Part shown: in pieces, positions 10,192 through 18,856 of the stretch
How positions within the stretch are numbered: position 1 is the first letter of the stretch
Layout: every line of letters starts with the position of its first letter
Assembly (NCBI GenBank): GCA_025363755.1
Contig: JANYLQ010000026.1
Location: 1 to 64,000, forward strand
Direction: 5' to 3'
Origin: Hyphomicrobiales bacterium
Lineage (GTDB): Bacteria > Pseudomonadota > Alphaproteobacteria > Rhizobiales > Aestuariivirgaceae
Length of the DNA: 64,000 nucleotides
Made by a program: the position numbers and the translations under genes
Notes under the pieces: model-generated
The model's input: only the letters and a program-made list of their open reading frames with translations
What the model was told of the DNA's origin: nothing
Databases searched by the model: none

Positions 10192-10800
10192 ATGATTTAT
10201 GACGGTGTGAAGCATTTTCCTGGGTTTGTGAACCGCGAGGCTCAGGAATCGCTGGTTTTGGCGTTGCGCGAAGCTGTTTTAGCAGCGCCGCTGTTCATTC
10301 CGCTGATGCCGAGAACGGGAAGGCCGTTCAGCGTGCGAATGACGAATATGGGAAGTCTTGGCTGGGTTTCGGATCGCAATGGCTATCGCTATCAGGCAGC
10401 TCATCCCGATACAAGCACGCCTTGGCCCGCGATGCCTCAAGCGATTTTAGAAATTTGGCAAAAAGTTGCATCCTATCCCCACCGGCCGGAAGCCTGCTTG
10501 GTTAACTTCTACCAAGGCGGGGCAAAGATGGGACTGCACCAAGACAAAGACGAAGAAGATTTTGCAGCGCCCGTGGTTTCTATTTCATTGGGAGACACAG
10601 CTTTGTTTCGTTTCGGTGGCACAGAGCGCGGCGGCAAAACTTCGACCGTAAAGCTGGCATCCGGCGATGTGCTGGTCATGGGCGGAAATTCGCGGCTGTG
10701 CTTCCACGGGATCGACAGGGTCTATTCTGGAACAAGCACATTGCTGAAAGAGGGTGGGCGGATTAACTTGACAATGCGTCGCGTCGCAAAGCCAAATTAA
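10192..10800 (+). CDS. alkB: AlkB-type DNA dealkylase
   Basis: A 202-residue Fe(II)/2-oxoglutarate dioxygenase that removes methyl groups from 1-methyladenine and 3-methylcytosine. Iron ligands are His116, Asp118 (GLHQDKDEEDF) and His172 (CFHGIDRV); 2-oxoglutarate is held by Arg190 and Arg196 (RINLTMRR). APVVSISLGDTALFRFGG is also characteristic. It is transcribed away from dnaK, so the two share an upstream region of about 175 bases. It is followed after 10 bases by the GlcG-like gene. The length is close to E. coli AlkB (216). Confidence 0.95.
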   Translation: MIYDGVKHFPGFVNREAQESLVLALREAVLAAPLFIPLMPRTGRPFSVRMTNMGSLGWVSDRNGYRYQAAHPDTSTPWPAMPQAILEIWQKVASYPHRPEACLVNFYQGGAKMGLHQDKDEEDFAAPVVSISLGDTALFRFGGTERGGKTSTVKLASGDVLVMGGNSRLCFHGIDRVYSGTSTLLKEGGRINLTMRRVAKPN

Positions 10801-10810
10801 GGAAGTCCAC

Positions 10811-11242
10811 ATGCCCTTCACCCTCACCCTTACCACCGCCCAAACCATAATCGCCAAAACCTTAGAACACGCCAAGACCGCAAACTTCAAAGCCCTCGGC
10901 GTTGTCGTACTCGATACACGTGGCACTGTGGTGGCCGCCGCCATTCAAGATGGCTCGTCACTTGCCCGCTTCGAAGTGGCAAAGGCCAAAGCCAACGGCG
11001 CAATTTCTTTTAACATGGGATCACGTGGCATTGAGAAACTGGCCAAGGACCGTCCGCATTTTCTGGCAGGCGCTTTGGGCGTGATTGACGGGATTATTCC
11101 GGTGCCGGGTGGCGTGTTAATCAAAACGGCAGAAGGCCAGATCATCGGTGCCGTCGGTGTCTCGGGCGATACCTCCGACAATGATGAAGCCGCTGCTCTT
11201 GCTGGCATTCAATTGGCTGGATTTGTTGGTGATGGCGGGTAA
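10811..11242 (+). CDS. GlcG/HbpS-like small protein
   Basis: A 143-residue protein of the GlcG/HbpS (DUF336) family. Typical segments are ALGVVVLDTRGTVVAAAIQDGSS, AKAKANGAISFNMGSRGI, IPVPGGVLIKT and GAVGVSGDTSDNDEAAALAGI. Family members form octamers; some bind heme or corrinoids, others sit in glycolate or diol operons, so the function is not fixed. It lies 10 bases after alkB and is probably cotranscribed. Its stop touches the terminator used by the convergent gene to the right. Confidence 0.85.
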   Translation: MPFTLTLTTAQTIIAKTLEHAKTANFKALGVVVLDTRGTVVAAAIQDGSSLARFEVAKAKANGAISFNMGSRGIEKLAKDRPHFLAGALGVIDGIIPVPGGVLIKTAEGQIIGAVGVSGDTSDNDEAAALAGIQLAGFVGDGG

Positions 11243-11247
11243 AACAA

Positions 11248-11271
11248 AAGGCCGCACTTGCATGCGGCCTT
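11248..11271 (-). terminator. Rho-independent terminator of the DUF1508 gene
   Basis: Nine-base arms AAGGCCGCA and TGCGGCCTT flank a six-base loop. On the leftward strand the stem is followed by TTTTGTTTT, a good U-run, so it terminates the gene ending at 11282. Rightward it has no U-run but may still protect the end of the GlcG-like transcript. Confidence 0.8.
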
Positions 11272-11281
11272 AGCTCAGAAG

Positions 11282-11587
11282 TTAACCCGTATATCCATTC
11301 ATTCTGGCATTGCCTTTGCAGCCTGATGGCGATTTGAAGCCTTCAGAGGCGCGGCCCACTTGCTTGCCATTGGCTTTCGAGAAGCAGCGCCAGCGGCTTT
11401 CGCCGCGCTTGTCTTTATAAAATTCCCACTTGTCGCCAGACGTATCGCGGTTTGCATTGGCTTCGCAATCTTTCTTGGCTTTGTAGCTTTCAGAAGAGGC
11501 TCCAACGATTTCACCGTTGGACGCGGTGCGCCGCCAGCGAAATTCTCCGCGCTTGTCTTTATAAATATCGAGTTTGTAGTCAGCCAT
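11282..11587 (-). CDS. YegP-type DUF1508 (UPF0339) protein
   Basis: A 101-residue protein made of two DUF1508 repeats, roughly residues 1-48 and 49-101. Each has the pattern (K/E)-x-YKDKRGE-x-RWR followed by an SxSYK or SEGFKS segment and a Cys/Ala helix; the tandem form is as in E. coli YegP. Function is unknown. I chose the Met of MADYKLDIYKDK because GGGATGGAA precedes it, rather than an ATG four codons upstream without a ribosome site. It is a single gene with its own terminator, between alkB and grpE. Confidence 0.85.
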   Translation of the reverse strand: MADYKLDIYKDKRGEFRWRRTASNGEIVGASSESYKAKKDCEANANRDTSGDKWEFYKDKRGESRWRCFSKANGKQVGRASEGFKSPSGCKGNARMNGYTG

Positions 11588-11671
11588 TATAATTTCCATC
11601 CCAGTTAGTGATTCATCATGAACGTGAATCTGAAATGGAAACTGCTACGATTTCAAAGCGCTGTAAAGACC

Positions 11672-12247
11672 CTATTCGGTCTTCGACACACCAACCATAG
11701 CAGGCCGCAGGCAGCGCTCACCCACCTGATAACCCGATTGCAATTCCTGCATCACAATGCCGGGTGGTTTTTCTGATGTTGGCACTTCGAAAATCGCTTG
11801 GTGGAAATTTGGATCAAATTTTGCACCGACAGTTTCGATTTTACGAATCCCGTGGCGTTGAAAAACATTGAGCAATTCGCGCTCAGTGGCTTCAACACCA
11901 ATGATCAAATTCTTTTCAATCGCGCCCGCATGATCGCGCTCTTCAGCCGGCAAAGCCTGCAGGGCGCGGCCCAGATTATCGGCGACAGTTAAAAGATCGC
12001 GCGCGAAATTGGAGGCCGCATAAAGTGTGGCTTCGGCTTTTTCACGATCGGTACGCTTGCGCAGATTTTCCATTTCAGCGGCAAGGCGTAAAAGGCGGTC
12101 TTTGGACGCTGCCACTTCATCCTTCAGCATGATGATCTCAACATCTTTAGGATCAACTGCGGCGCTGCCGTTGAGCGCTTCGTTTAAAGCATCAGCAGCC
12201 AAATTTTCATCATGACCATCTTCGGTCTCGTCATGGTTTTGGGTCAT
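11672..12247 (-). CDS. grpE: Nucleotide exchange factor GrpE
   Basis: A 191-residue homodimeric exchange factor that releases ADP from DnaK. An acidic disordered N-terminus (residues 1-35) precedes a long coiled-coil helix (about 36-85, LAAEMENLRKRTDREK), and the C-terminal beta domain holds the family signature GAKFDPNFHQAIFEVP and QSGYQVGERCLRPAMVGV. It follows hrcA by 66 bases on the same strand, the usual hrcA-grpE arrangement. Confidence 0.96.
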   Translation of the reverse strand: MTQNHDETEDGHDENLAADALNEALNGSAAVDPKDVEIIMLKDEVAASKDRLLRLAAEMENLRKRTDREKAEATLYAASNFARDLLTVADNLGRALQALPAEERDHAGAIEKNLIIGVEATERELLNVFQRHGIRKIETVGAKFDPNFHQAIFEVPTSEKPPGIVMQELQSGYQVGERCLRPAMVGVSKTE

Positions 12248-12313
12248 TAAAATTGAATCCGGTTCAAACTGGGTTGAATGTTAACCCGCATATCGGTCGA
12301 ATTGTTCCAAAAA

Positions 12314-13405
12314 TCAAGAGAGTAATCGCCCCACCACTTTTGCTGTATAATCGACCATCGGAATGATCCGGGCGTAATTTAGTCGCGTCGGGCCGATTAT
12401 GCCCAAAACGCCAACGATTTTCTCCTCGTCATTCTTGAACGGTGCCACAATAAGTGAAGATCCCGACATTGAAAACAGCTTGTTTTCCGAGCCGATAAAA
12501 ATCCGTACCCCTTCGGCTTTTTCGGCCAAGCCTAAAACGTCAACCAAATCGCGCTTGTTCTCGATGTCATCAAACAATTTACGAATGCGCTCAAGATCGG
12601 CAAGTGCACCGGGCTGCTCCAAAAGATTGGCCTGCCCGCGCACAATCAGATTTTTGGAATCAATATTGCTATCGCCCGACCACACGGCGACACCCTGTTG
12701 CACAAGCCGTGCCGAAACATCGTCCAATTCGCTCCGCAATTTTTCAACTTCGGATGCCACCAGTTTTTGTACGTCTTCAATGCTGCGGCCTTGGCCCATG
12801 GCTGAAAGATAATTGGTGGCACGAATAAAAACCGATGCAGGCAAACCCGCAGGCACGTCAATCACACGGTTTTCAACACTGCCATCCTCGCTGACCAGAA
12901 TGACCAACGCCCGACCCGGCGAAAGATTAACGAACTCAATATGCTTGAGACGCGCATTATATTTGGGCGACATCACTATCCCTGCGCATTGCGAAAGGCC
13001 AGATAGCATGGTGGAAGCCTCACCCAGCACATCTTCATAACGACGATTGCGATTGGTGGCCTTCACCTGTGCATCAATGTTGGCGCGTTCCGATGCATTG
13101 ATGGCTCCCACTTCAAGCAGAGCATCAACAAAGAAGCGCAAACCCGCCTCAGTCGGCATGCGGCCTGCAGAAGTATGCGGCGAATAAATCAGGCCTGAGT
13201 CTTCAAGATCCATCATCACATTGCGCACTGAGGCTGGTGACAATCCAGCAGGCAGAGCCTTGGAAATCGTGCGCGAACCAACAGCTTCACCGGTTTCTAA
13301 ATAGGTGTCCACAAGCTTGCGGAAAATCTCGCGGCTCCGCTGATCAAGCCCGGCAAGGCCTGTGGCTTTATCGTCGGTAAAAGAGCGAGGTGGGATGATG
13401 GTCAT
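12314..13405 (-). CDS. hrcA: Heat-inducible transcription repressor HrcA
   Basis: A 363-residue repressor that binds CIRCE operators, classically before groESL, and is kept active by GroEL. The N-terminal winged helix includes LDQRSREIFRKLVDTYLETGEAVGSRTISK and LSPASVRNVMMDLEDSGLIYSPHTSAGRMPTEAGLRFFVD, which are diagnostic. The GAF-like dimerisation domain ends with IGVLGIIGPTRLNYARIIPMVDYTA-type sequence. Length is normal. No CIRCE site is visible in this window, so its targets lie elsewhere. Confidence 0.97.
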   Translation of the reverse strand: MTIIPPRSFTDDKATGLAGLDQRSREIFRKLVDTYLETGEAVGSRTISKALPAGLSPASVRNVMMDLEDSGLIYSPHTSAGRMPTEAGLRFFVDALLEVGAINASERANIDAQVKATNRNRRYEDVLGEASTMLSGLSQCAGIVMSPKYNARLKHIEFVNLSPGRALVILVSEDGSVENRVIDVPAGLPASVFIRATNYLSAMGQGRSIEDVQKLVASEVEKLRSELDDVSARLVQQGVAVWSGDSNIDSKNLIVRGQANLLEQPGALADLERIRKLFDDIENKRDLVDVLGLAEKAEGVRIFIGSENKLFSMSGSSLIVAPFKNDEEKIVGVLGIIGPTRLNYARIIPMVDYTAKVVGRLLS

Positions 13406-13411
13406 GGACCT

Positions 13412-13440
13412 AATCTAGGAACTGTTGCAAGAGAAGGCAA
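13412..13440 (-). promoter_or_regulatory. Candidate vegetative promoter of hrcA-grpE
   Basis: Read leftward: TTGCCT, 17 bases, TAGATT. The -10 box ends about 6 bases before the hrcA ATG, so a transcript from here would be almost leaderless. No good Shine-Dalgarno precedes the ATG, which would agree, but the boxes are only moderate matches. Confidence 0.3.
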
Positions 13441-13448
13441 CTCTTTGT

Positions 13449-13594
13449 CTTCCACCGCTTGCGGGGGAAGAAAGGGGCCCATCGAACGCAGTGAGATGGG
13501 ATAGATGAGGGACCACGGACTCGGAATCTGACTGCCCGTCACCTATCCCATTGCGTTGCAATGGGCCCCTTTCCTCTCCCGCCATGCGGTAGAG
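13449..13594. repeat. Large palindromic intergenic element between hrcA and dapB
   Basis: About 146 bases with nested inverted repeats. AAAGGGGCCCAT on the left pairs with ATGGGCCCCTTT on the right; GATGGGATAG pairs with CTATCCCATT; the outer edges CTTCCACCGC(N)GCGGGGGAAG and CCTCTCCCGCCATGCGGTAGAGG are themselves hairpins. It resembles rhizobial intergenic palindromes and shares its purine-rich AGAGG/CCTCT style with the element before gyrB. It lies between divergent genes and probably carries little of their promoters. Confidence 0.75.
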
Positions 13595-13646
13595 GACGAT
13601 TTTCAGAGCTTCCCTTCGCGTAATCTCCTTGCTAATCCCTCATTCC

Positions 13647-14453
13647 ATGACACTCAAAATCGCAATTGCAGGTGCAGCTGGCCGGATGGGTCGGGAATTG
13701 GCGCGCATCGTTAATGAAACCAAGGGCTGTTCGCTTTCCGGCGGGCTTGAGGCGCCGGGGTCTTCGCATGTTGGCGCTGACTATGGCGAGCTGATGGGGA
13801 TTGGCAAGAACGGCATCATCATTTCCGATAAGCCTGAAATAGTATTGGCCGCCTGCGATGCGATTATAGATTTCACCATCGCGCCTGCCACCATGGCTTT
13901 GGTGAAGCTGACGTCTGCCATGAAGAAAATCCACGTGATCGGCACAACGGGCATAAGCGCTGATGAAGACTCGGAGATCAAAGCTGCTGCCGCAAACACT
14001 GTGATTATGAAAACGGGTAATTATTCGCTGGGGGTGAATTTGTTGGCAGCCCTGGTCAAAAAAGCCGCTGCCGCTTTGGGCGAAGAATTTGATATTGAGA
14101 TTTTGGAAATGCACCACCGTAATAAAGTGGATGCACCTTCGGGCACAGCTTATTTGCTGGGCAAGGCTGCGGCTGACGGCCGTGCCATTTCACTGAAAGA
14201 TAAATCAGTGCGGTCTCGTGATGGTATCACGGGTGCACGCAATTCTGGCGATATTGGTTTTGCCACTTTGCGCGGCGGTTCTGTGGTGGGTGATCACACG
14301 GTGATTTTTGCAGGTGGAGGCGAGCGTTTGGAACTCCGTCACGTCGCTGAGAATCGCGAGTTGTTTGCGCGCGGTGCTGTGCGAGCGGCTCTCTGGTGTG
14401 GGACTCAAAAGCCCGGGTTTTATAACATGTTTGATGTTTTAGGATTGGAATGA
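13647..14453 (+). CDS. dapB: 4-hydroxy-tetrahydrodipicolinate reductase
   Basis: A 268-residue NAD(P)H reductase of the lysine and diaminopimelate pathway. The Rossmann segment [14 protein letters not shown] is at the N-terminus, VIGTTGIS marks the cofactor site, and [18 protein letters not shown] is the DapB catalytic signature with the His-His and Lys residues. A TTG six codons upstream keeps the frame open, but the ATG before TLKIAIAG matches the family. Its stop overlaps the gpmA start as ATGA. Confidence 0.96.
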   Translation: MTLKIAIAGAAGRMGRELARIVNETKGCSLSGGLEAPGSSHVGADYGELMGIGKNGIIISDKPEIVLAACDAIIDFTIAPATMALVKLTSAMKKIHVIGTTGISADEDSEIKAAAANTVIMKTGNYSLGVNLLAALVKKAAAALGEEFDIEILEMHHRNKVDAPSGTAYLLGKAAADGRAISLKDKSVRSRDGITGARNSGDIGFATLRGGSVVGDHTVIFAGGGERLELRHVAENRELFARGAVRAALWCGTQKPGFYNMFDVLGLE

Positions 14454-15076
14454 ATATGAGCGGAACTTTAGTGTTAGTACGTCACGGTCAAAGTGATTGG
14501 AATTTGAAAAATCTGTTCACCGGTTGGAAAGACCCGGATCTATCGCCCCAAGGCGTGAATGAAGCCAAGGCCGCTGGCCAACGCTTGAAAGCCAAGGGTC
14601 TGAAATTTGATTTATGCTTCACCAGCGCATTAACCCGCGCCCAACACACATTGAAATTGATTTTGGCAGAGCTTGGCCAAACCGGACTGCCCGAAACCCG
14701 CGATCAAGCTTTGAATGAGCGCGACTATGGGGAACTCACGGGCCTCAACAAAGATGACGCCCGCGCCAAATGGGGTGAAGAGCAAGTGTTAGTTTGGCGT
14801 CGCAGCTATGATGTGCCACCTCCGGGCGGTGAGTCACTCAAAGACACATTGGCCCGTTCACTGCCTTATTATGTGCACATGATTCAACCGCATGTTCTGG
14901 ACGGCAAAACGGTATTGGTGGCGGCCCATGGCAATTCATTGCGTTCACTGATCATGGCGATTGAGGGCCTGACACCCGAACAAATCTTAAAGCGCGAACT
15001 CGAAACTGGCGTTCCGATTGTTTACAAGCTCAAGGCCAATTCTCTTCCAGAAAAAGTGGAAACACTTCTCGCATGA
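14450..15076 (+). CDS. gpmA: 2,3-bisphosphoglycerate-dependent phosphoglycerate mutase
   Basis: A 208-residue histidine phosphatase-fold enzyme interconverting 3- and 2-phosphoglycerate in glycolysis and gluconeogenesis. [29 protein letters not shown] holds the phosphorylated His in [19 protein letters not shown] and [13 protein letters not shown] are the other signatures. Alphaproteobacterial versions are shorter than the E. coli enzyme (about 250), as here. The start could be the ATG overlapping dapB or the next Met two codons on. It overlaps the GNAT gene downstream as ATGA. Confidence 0.94.
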   Translation: MNMSGTLVLVRHGQSDWNLKNLFTGWKDPDLSPQGVNEAKAAGQRLKAKGLKFDLCFTSALTRAQHTLKLILAELGQTGLPETRDQALNERDYGELTGLNKDDARAKWGEEQVLVWRRSYDVPPPGGESLKDTLARSLPYYVHMIQPHVLDGKTVLVAAHGNSLRSLIMAIEGLTPEQILKRELETGVPIVYKLKANSLPEKVETLLA

Positions 15077-15591
15077 GTTCAAAAATCTGCATTGATGATG
15101 CGGCGGCATTTGAAAAGCGTATCCCTCGTCTTGCAGAAATTTTGATTGATGCTGTAGCAGGTGGCGCAGGTGTTTCATTCATGCACCCGCTCGCGCAAAA
15201 AGATGCAGAAGATTTTTGGATCGGGCAGCTGAACGGCATTAAGGCAGGTTCGACCTTTCCGGTGATCGCCGAACATGAAGGCCAAACCGTTGGCATTGTG
15301 TTGTTAATAAAAGCATGGGCGCCCAACCAGCCCCACCGTGCTGACATTGCAAAAATGTTGGTACATAGCAAATATCGCCGCCATGGTTTTGCCACCCAAC
15401 TGATCAAAGCCTTGGAAGATAGGGCGCGTTCCTTGGGTTTGTCGTTACTCACCTTTGATGCTGTAGCGGGTAGCGGCGCAGCCAAATTCTACGAGCGCCT
15501 CGGTTTCATAAATGTTGGCGAAATTCCGGGCTATGCTTATTCGGGAACGGGCAAGCTGGATGGGACGTGCTTCTTCTACAAGTTGATCTAA
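15073..15591 (+). CDS. GNAT-family N-acetyltransferase
   Basis: A 172-residue acetyltransferase of unknown substrate. The acetyl-CoA loop is in [20 protein letters not shown] (an R-R-x-G-F-A type motif A), followed by [28 protein letters not shown] (motif B with the FYERLGF turn). It is the third gene of the dapB-gpmA-GNAT operon, joined by ATGA, and meets the Ada-like gene tail to tail with a 4-base overlap. Small-molecule or antibiotic acetylation are both possible. Confidence 0.88.
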   Translation: MSSKICIDDAAAFEKRIPRLAEILIDAVAGGAGVSFMHPLAQKDAEDFWIGQLNGIKAGSTFPVIAEHEGQTVGIVLLIKAWAPNQPHRADIAKMLVHSKYRRHGFATQLIKALEDRARSLGLSLLTFDAVAGSGAAKFYERLGFINVGEIPGYAYSGTGKLDGTCFFYKLI

Positions 15592-16430
15592 ACCTTTCCC
15601 GCTTCCCAGCCCAAAATTGCACGTTTGCGCGTCAGCCCCCAGTGGTAGCCGGTGATATCGCCTGATTTTCCGATCACCCGGTGACACGGCACGACGAATG
15701 AAATTGGGTTTCGGCCCACAGCTGCCCCGACAGCGCGCGCAGCTTTGGGTTTTTCAATTGAAGTTGCGATATCGCCGTAAGTAACCGCACGGCCCACTGG
15801 AATTTTGAGCAGTGATTCCCAAACGCGAATTTCAAAATCACTCCCGATGAAAGTAATACGCAGGGGTTGCCCGTCTCTCCATTTATCAGGCGCAAAAATC
15901 CGCGCCGCATAAGGCGCTGTACGCGCTGAATCTTCCGTGTACTGAGCATTATACCAGCGCTTTTGCATATCGGCGAGTGCAGTGGCCTCTTCGCCCCTGT
16001 CTGCAAAGGCCAAACCGCATAAACCATAATCGGTCACCATCACCAAAGCCAAACCGAAGGGCGAGGGATGAAAGCCATAATAGATCGTCAGGCCTTCGCC
16101 TTTGGATTTGTAAGCACCAGGCGACATGCCCTCATGTACCACAAACAAATCATGCAAACGCCCCGGACCAGAGAGACCGACCTCAAGAGAGGTTTCCAAT
16201 ATGCTGGCTGAATCCTTCAACATCGCCCGCGCATGGTCGAGCGTTAGAGCTTGCAGAAAAGCTTTTGGCGTGAGGCCAGCCCATCTGGTGAACACGCGTT
16301 GCAGCTGCTCGGAGGTCATCCCCACTGGCCCCGCTAAATCATCCAGTGAGGGTTGGTCGCGCCAATTGCCGTAGAGATTGGCCAAGACGCTCCGTACTTT
16401 TTCATAATCTTCGAGATTTGAATGTTCCAT
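15588..16430 (-). CDS. Ada-like regulator/methylated-DNA cysteine methyltransferase lacking the N-terminal phosphotriester domain
   Basis: A 280-residue fusion of an AraC-type DNA-binding domain (about residues 10-110, with LDDLAGPVGMTSEQLQRVFTRWAGLTPKAFLQ and a second helix-turn-helix) to an O6-methylguanine methyltransferase domain (about 115-280). The acceptor Cys249 is in FVVPCHRVIG, with the downstream GYHWGLTRKRAIL segment. The zinc-binding N-terminal domain of E. coli Ada, which senses methylphosphotriesters, is absent. The protein should repair DNA directly; what signal drives its AraC domain is unclear. Confidence 0.93.
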   Translation of the reverse strand: MEHSNLEDYEKVRSVLANLYGNWRDQPSLDDLAGPVGMTSEQLQRVFTRWAGLTPKAFLQALTLDHARAMLKDSASILETSLEVGLSGPGRLHDLFVVHEGMSPGAYKSKGEGLTIYYGFHPSPFGLALVMVTDYGLCGLAFADRGEEATALADMQKRWYNAQYTEDSARTAPYAARIFAPDKWRDGQPLRITFIGSDFEIRVWESLLKIPVGRAVTYGDIATSIEKPKAARAVGAAVGRNPISFVVPCHRVIGKSGDITGYHWGLTRKRAILGWEAGKV

Positions 16431-16491
16431 AAACCAAAATTAGGATAAGGCTGAGCTGGAAGCCACCCGTTTTCTGGACAGATCAATAAAA

Positions 16492-17145
16492 ATGCCGCGC
16501 CGCCTTAAAGCCCCCGAAATTGAAGAGATTTTCAAACGTTTCCAAAATGCCGTTGCTGAGCCGCAGGGCGAATTGCATTCCGTGAATGATTTCACATTTT
16601 TAGTTGCGGTGGTTTTATCGGCTCAAGCCACAGACGCTGGCGTAAACCGCGCCACAATTCCGCTGTTCAAAATTGCCGACACGCCAGAAAAGATCGTCGC
16701 ACTTGGCGATGAAAAACTGCGCGATGCGGTCAAATCAATTGGCCTTTACCGCACCAAGGCTGTTAATGTGATGGCCCTATCCAAAATTCTAATTGCCGAA
16801 CACGGTTCGAAATTGCCAAATACGCGCGAAGCTTTAGAAGCTTTGCCGGGCGTTGGTCGCAAGACCGCCAATGTGGTTTTGAACCACGTGTTTGGCGAAG
16901 CCACAATTGCCGTTGATACGCATCTGTTTCGCTTAGGTAATCGCATCGGCTTTGCCATGGGCAAAACCCCTTTGGAGGTTGAAACCAAATTAGTGAAAGT
17001 GGTGCCCGCGGCCTATGCCAAGAATGCGCATCATTGGCTCATCTTGCACGGTCGCTATGTGTGCAAAGCCAAGCGGCCTGAATGTTGGAAATGTTTGATC
17101 AACGATCTATGCCAGTTCAAACCGAAGACAGCGAAACCTTCTTGA
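16492..17145 (+). CDS. nth: Endonuclease III
   Basis: A 217-residue DNA glycosylase/AP lyase for oxidised pyrimidines. The helix-hairpin-helix is LPGVGRKTANVVLNHVFGE with the catalytic Lys, followed by the catalytic Asp in IAVDTHLFRLGNRIG. The C-terminal [4Fe-4S] ligands have the standard spacing C-x6-C-x2-C-x5-C (CKAKRPECWKCLINDLC). Length is normal. Its 3' end overlaps the convergent membrane-protein gene by 29 bases. Confidence 0.97.
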   Translation: MPRRLKAPEIEEIFKRFQNAVAEPQGELHSVNDFTFLVAVVLSAQATDAGVNRATIPLFKIADTPEKIVALGDEKLRDAVKSIGLYRTKAVNVMALSKILIAEHGSKLPNTREALEALPGVGRKTANVVLNHVFGEATIAVDTHLFRLGNRIGFAMGKTPLEVETKLVKVVPAAYAKNAHHWLILHGRYVCKAKRPECWKCLINDLCQFKPKTAKPS

Positions 17146-17782
17146 AAAGATGCACGAAGTAAGATGTTGCAAAAAGCGGGACGATCAAATTTACAATTGG
17201 AACAAGCGAAAGGCCCGCAGGCACAAGGCCGGCAACAAATAACATCCGGCCGTTTTTTATCCGAAGCACGCTGGCTGCGGCTGGTGACATGAAACGCGTG
17301 GCCGCCATTTCAAAATATTCGCGTGAGATCAAATAGGCGTTTACAAACAGCAGCAAGATCACACCAAAGCCGAAGAAAAACACAAGCGGCAAAGCGATGA
17401 TGTTCAAAAGCAGGGCCACACCCGCAAACTTCAGACCAAAGAAAAAAGCCGGTATTATGGGCAGTGATTTGCCCTTCACATCGCGGGGGTAATGCCGCGC
17501 CTCGACCTTGGCTGCGATGCTATCAAGAAACAATCCGGCGAACATGGCAATCACCGGGCCCACCAAGAAAAAGAACGCAGCCAGCAATCCAAGCCCCGTT
17601 CCAAGCGCGATGGTGGTTTGCAGCCAAGGCCACGGCACCAGCGTGACAAACGATAAAACTGTTTCAATGCCTACCAAAATGCCGACGAATAACAAAGCAG
17701 TAAGGCCTATGGATTTCCACAACACACTGCGAAATTCAGGTGAAGTGACATCGTTAATCGCGTTGAAGAAGGCTTTAAACAT
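17117..17782 (-). CDS. CysZ/EI24-like integral membrane protein
   Basis: A 221-residue membrane protein of the EI24 (CysZ-like) family, with about four to five hydrophobic helices: near residues 20-45, 55-85, 115-150 and 180-215. The family segment EYFEMAATRFMSPAAASVLRIKNG, with Arg/Lys-rich end, precedes the last hydrophobic pair. CysZ of E. coli moves sulfate; no cys genes are nearby, so sulfate transport is not shown. A TTG 12 codons upstream would extend the protein; I prefer the ATG of MFKAFFNAI. Confidence 0.8.
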   Translation of the reverse strand: MFKAFFNAINDVTSPEFRSVLWKSIGLTALLFVGILVGIETVLSFVTLVPWPWLQTTIALGTGLGLLAAFFFLVGPVIAMFAGLFLDSIAAKVEARHYPRDVKGKSLPIIPAFFFGLKFAGVALLLNIIALPLVFFFGFGVILLLFVNAYLISREYFEMAATRFMSPAAASVLRIKNGRMLFVAGLVPAGLSLVPIVNLIVPLFATSYFVHLFKKVSLSSV

Positions 17783-17860
17783 TGGGGCAGAGGTAATGGC
17801 TCGCTCTTGTTTCTGCAAGTGGCTTGGGTTAGTTGGCTTTCAAACGATTTGGGGATTTTC

Positions 17861-18856
17861 ATGAGCCAAGCAGATTTCGACGTTCTCACCATCGGCAATG
17901 CCATTGTGGATGTGATTGCCAAGGTTGATGAGGCTTTTGTGCAGAAGGAAGAGTTGGTGAAAGGCTCGATGAATTTGATCGATGAAGACCGTGCCGAACA
18001 TCTCTATGCGGTGATGGGGCCAGCCACCGAAATTTCCGGCGGCTCGGCAGGAAATACGGCCGCAGGTGTTGCTAGCTTTGGCGGCAAAGCTGCTTATTTT
18101 GGTAAAGTGCGCAGCGATCAATTGGGTGAAATTTACCGACATGATATGCGCTCTACAGGTGTGGCTTTTGATACGCCCGCTGCGACATCGGGCCCGGCAA
18201 CGGCACGCTCATTTATTTTGGTAACACCAGATGGTGAGCGCACCATGAACACATATCTCGGCGCATGCGTGAATCTGGGTGTGGGCGATGTCGACAAGGC
18301 AGTGGTTGAATCTGCTCAAGTCACCTACATGGAAGGCTATCTCTGGGATAAGCCCGAAGCCAAGGAAGCATTTCGCCTCGCCTCAAAAATTGCACGCGCC
18401 GCTGGGCGTTTAACTTCTATCACATTGTCAGATTCATTTTGCGTCGAACGTCATCGCGAAAGCTTTCTTGATCTGATTAAGGGTTCGATCGATATTGTTT
18501 TTGCAAATGAAAGCGAGATTACTTCGCTCTATAAAACGCAAAGCTTTGACGGCGCTTTGCAAGCCATCCGCAAAGATTGCCCAATGGCCGTGCTCACCCG
18601 TTCCGAAAAAGGCTCAATGGTCGTGCGCGGAGCTGAAACAATCGAAGTAAAAGCCCACCCCGTCTCCCAAGTTGTCGACGTGACTGGAGCAGGCGATCTT
18701 TATGCTGCTGGATTTTTGTTTGGCCACACGCGCGGCATGCCGCTGGCAAAATCTGCGTCACTCGGCAGCTTGGCCGCCGCCGAAATCATTTCGCACACGG
18801 GTGCTAGGCCTGAAGTGAATTTGGGAGAATATGCAACGAAGATGGGATTGATTTAA
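17861..18856 (+). CDS. PfkB-family sugar/nucleoside kinase, probable adenosine kinase
   Basis: A 331-residue ribokinase-like kinase. The N-terminal glycine-rich segment PATEISGGSAGNTAAGVASFGGKAAYFGKV and the C-terminal PfkB signature VVDVTGAGDLYAAGFLFG with the catalytic Asp are clear. The overall layout and length match proteins annotated as adenosine kinase in alphaproteobacteria, which phosphorylate adenosine to AMP; ribose or other sugars cannot be excluded. The open frame extends 18 codons upstream into non-homologous sequence, so the Met of MSQADFDVLTIGNAIVD is taken. Confidence 0.87.
   Translation: MSQADFDVLTIGNAIVDVIAKVDEAFVQKEELVKGSMNLIDEDRAEHLYAVMGPATEISGGSAGNTAAGVASFGGKAAYFGKVRSDQLGEIYRHDMRSTGVAFDTPAATSGPATARSFILVTPDGERTMNTYLGACVNLGVGDVDKAVVESAQVTYMEGYLWDKPEAKEAFRLASKIARAAGRLTSITLSDSFCVERHRESFLDLIKGSIDIVFANESEITSLYKTQSFDGALQAIRKDCPMAVLTRSEKGSMVVRGAETIEVKAHPVSQVVDVTGAGDLYAAGFLFGHTRGMPLAKSASLGSLAAAEIISHTGARPEVNLGEYATKMGLI

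Noticed and set aside
12248-13628. CIRCE operator for HrcA
   Set aside because: No TTAGCACTC-N9-GAGTGCTAA-like repeat seen before hrcA, grpE or dnaK.
13632-14117. Leftward open frame of 161 codons
   Set aside because: Antisense to dapB with no recognisable domain.
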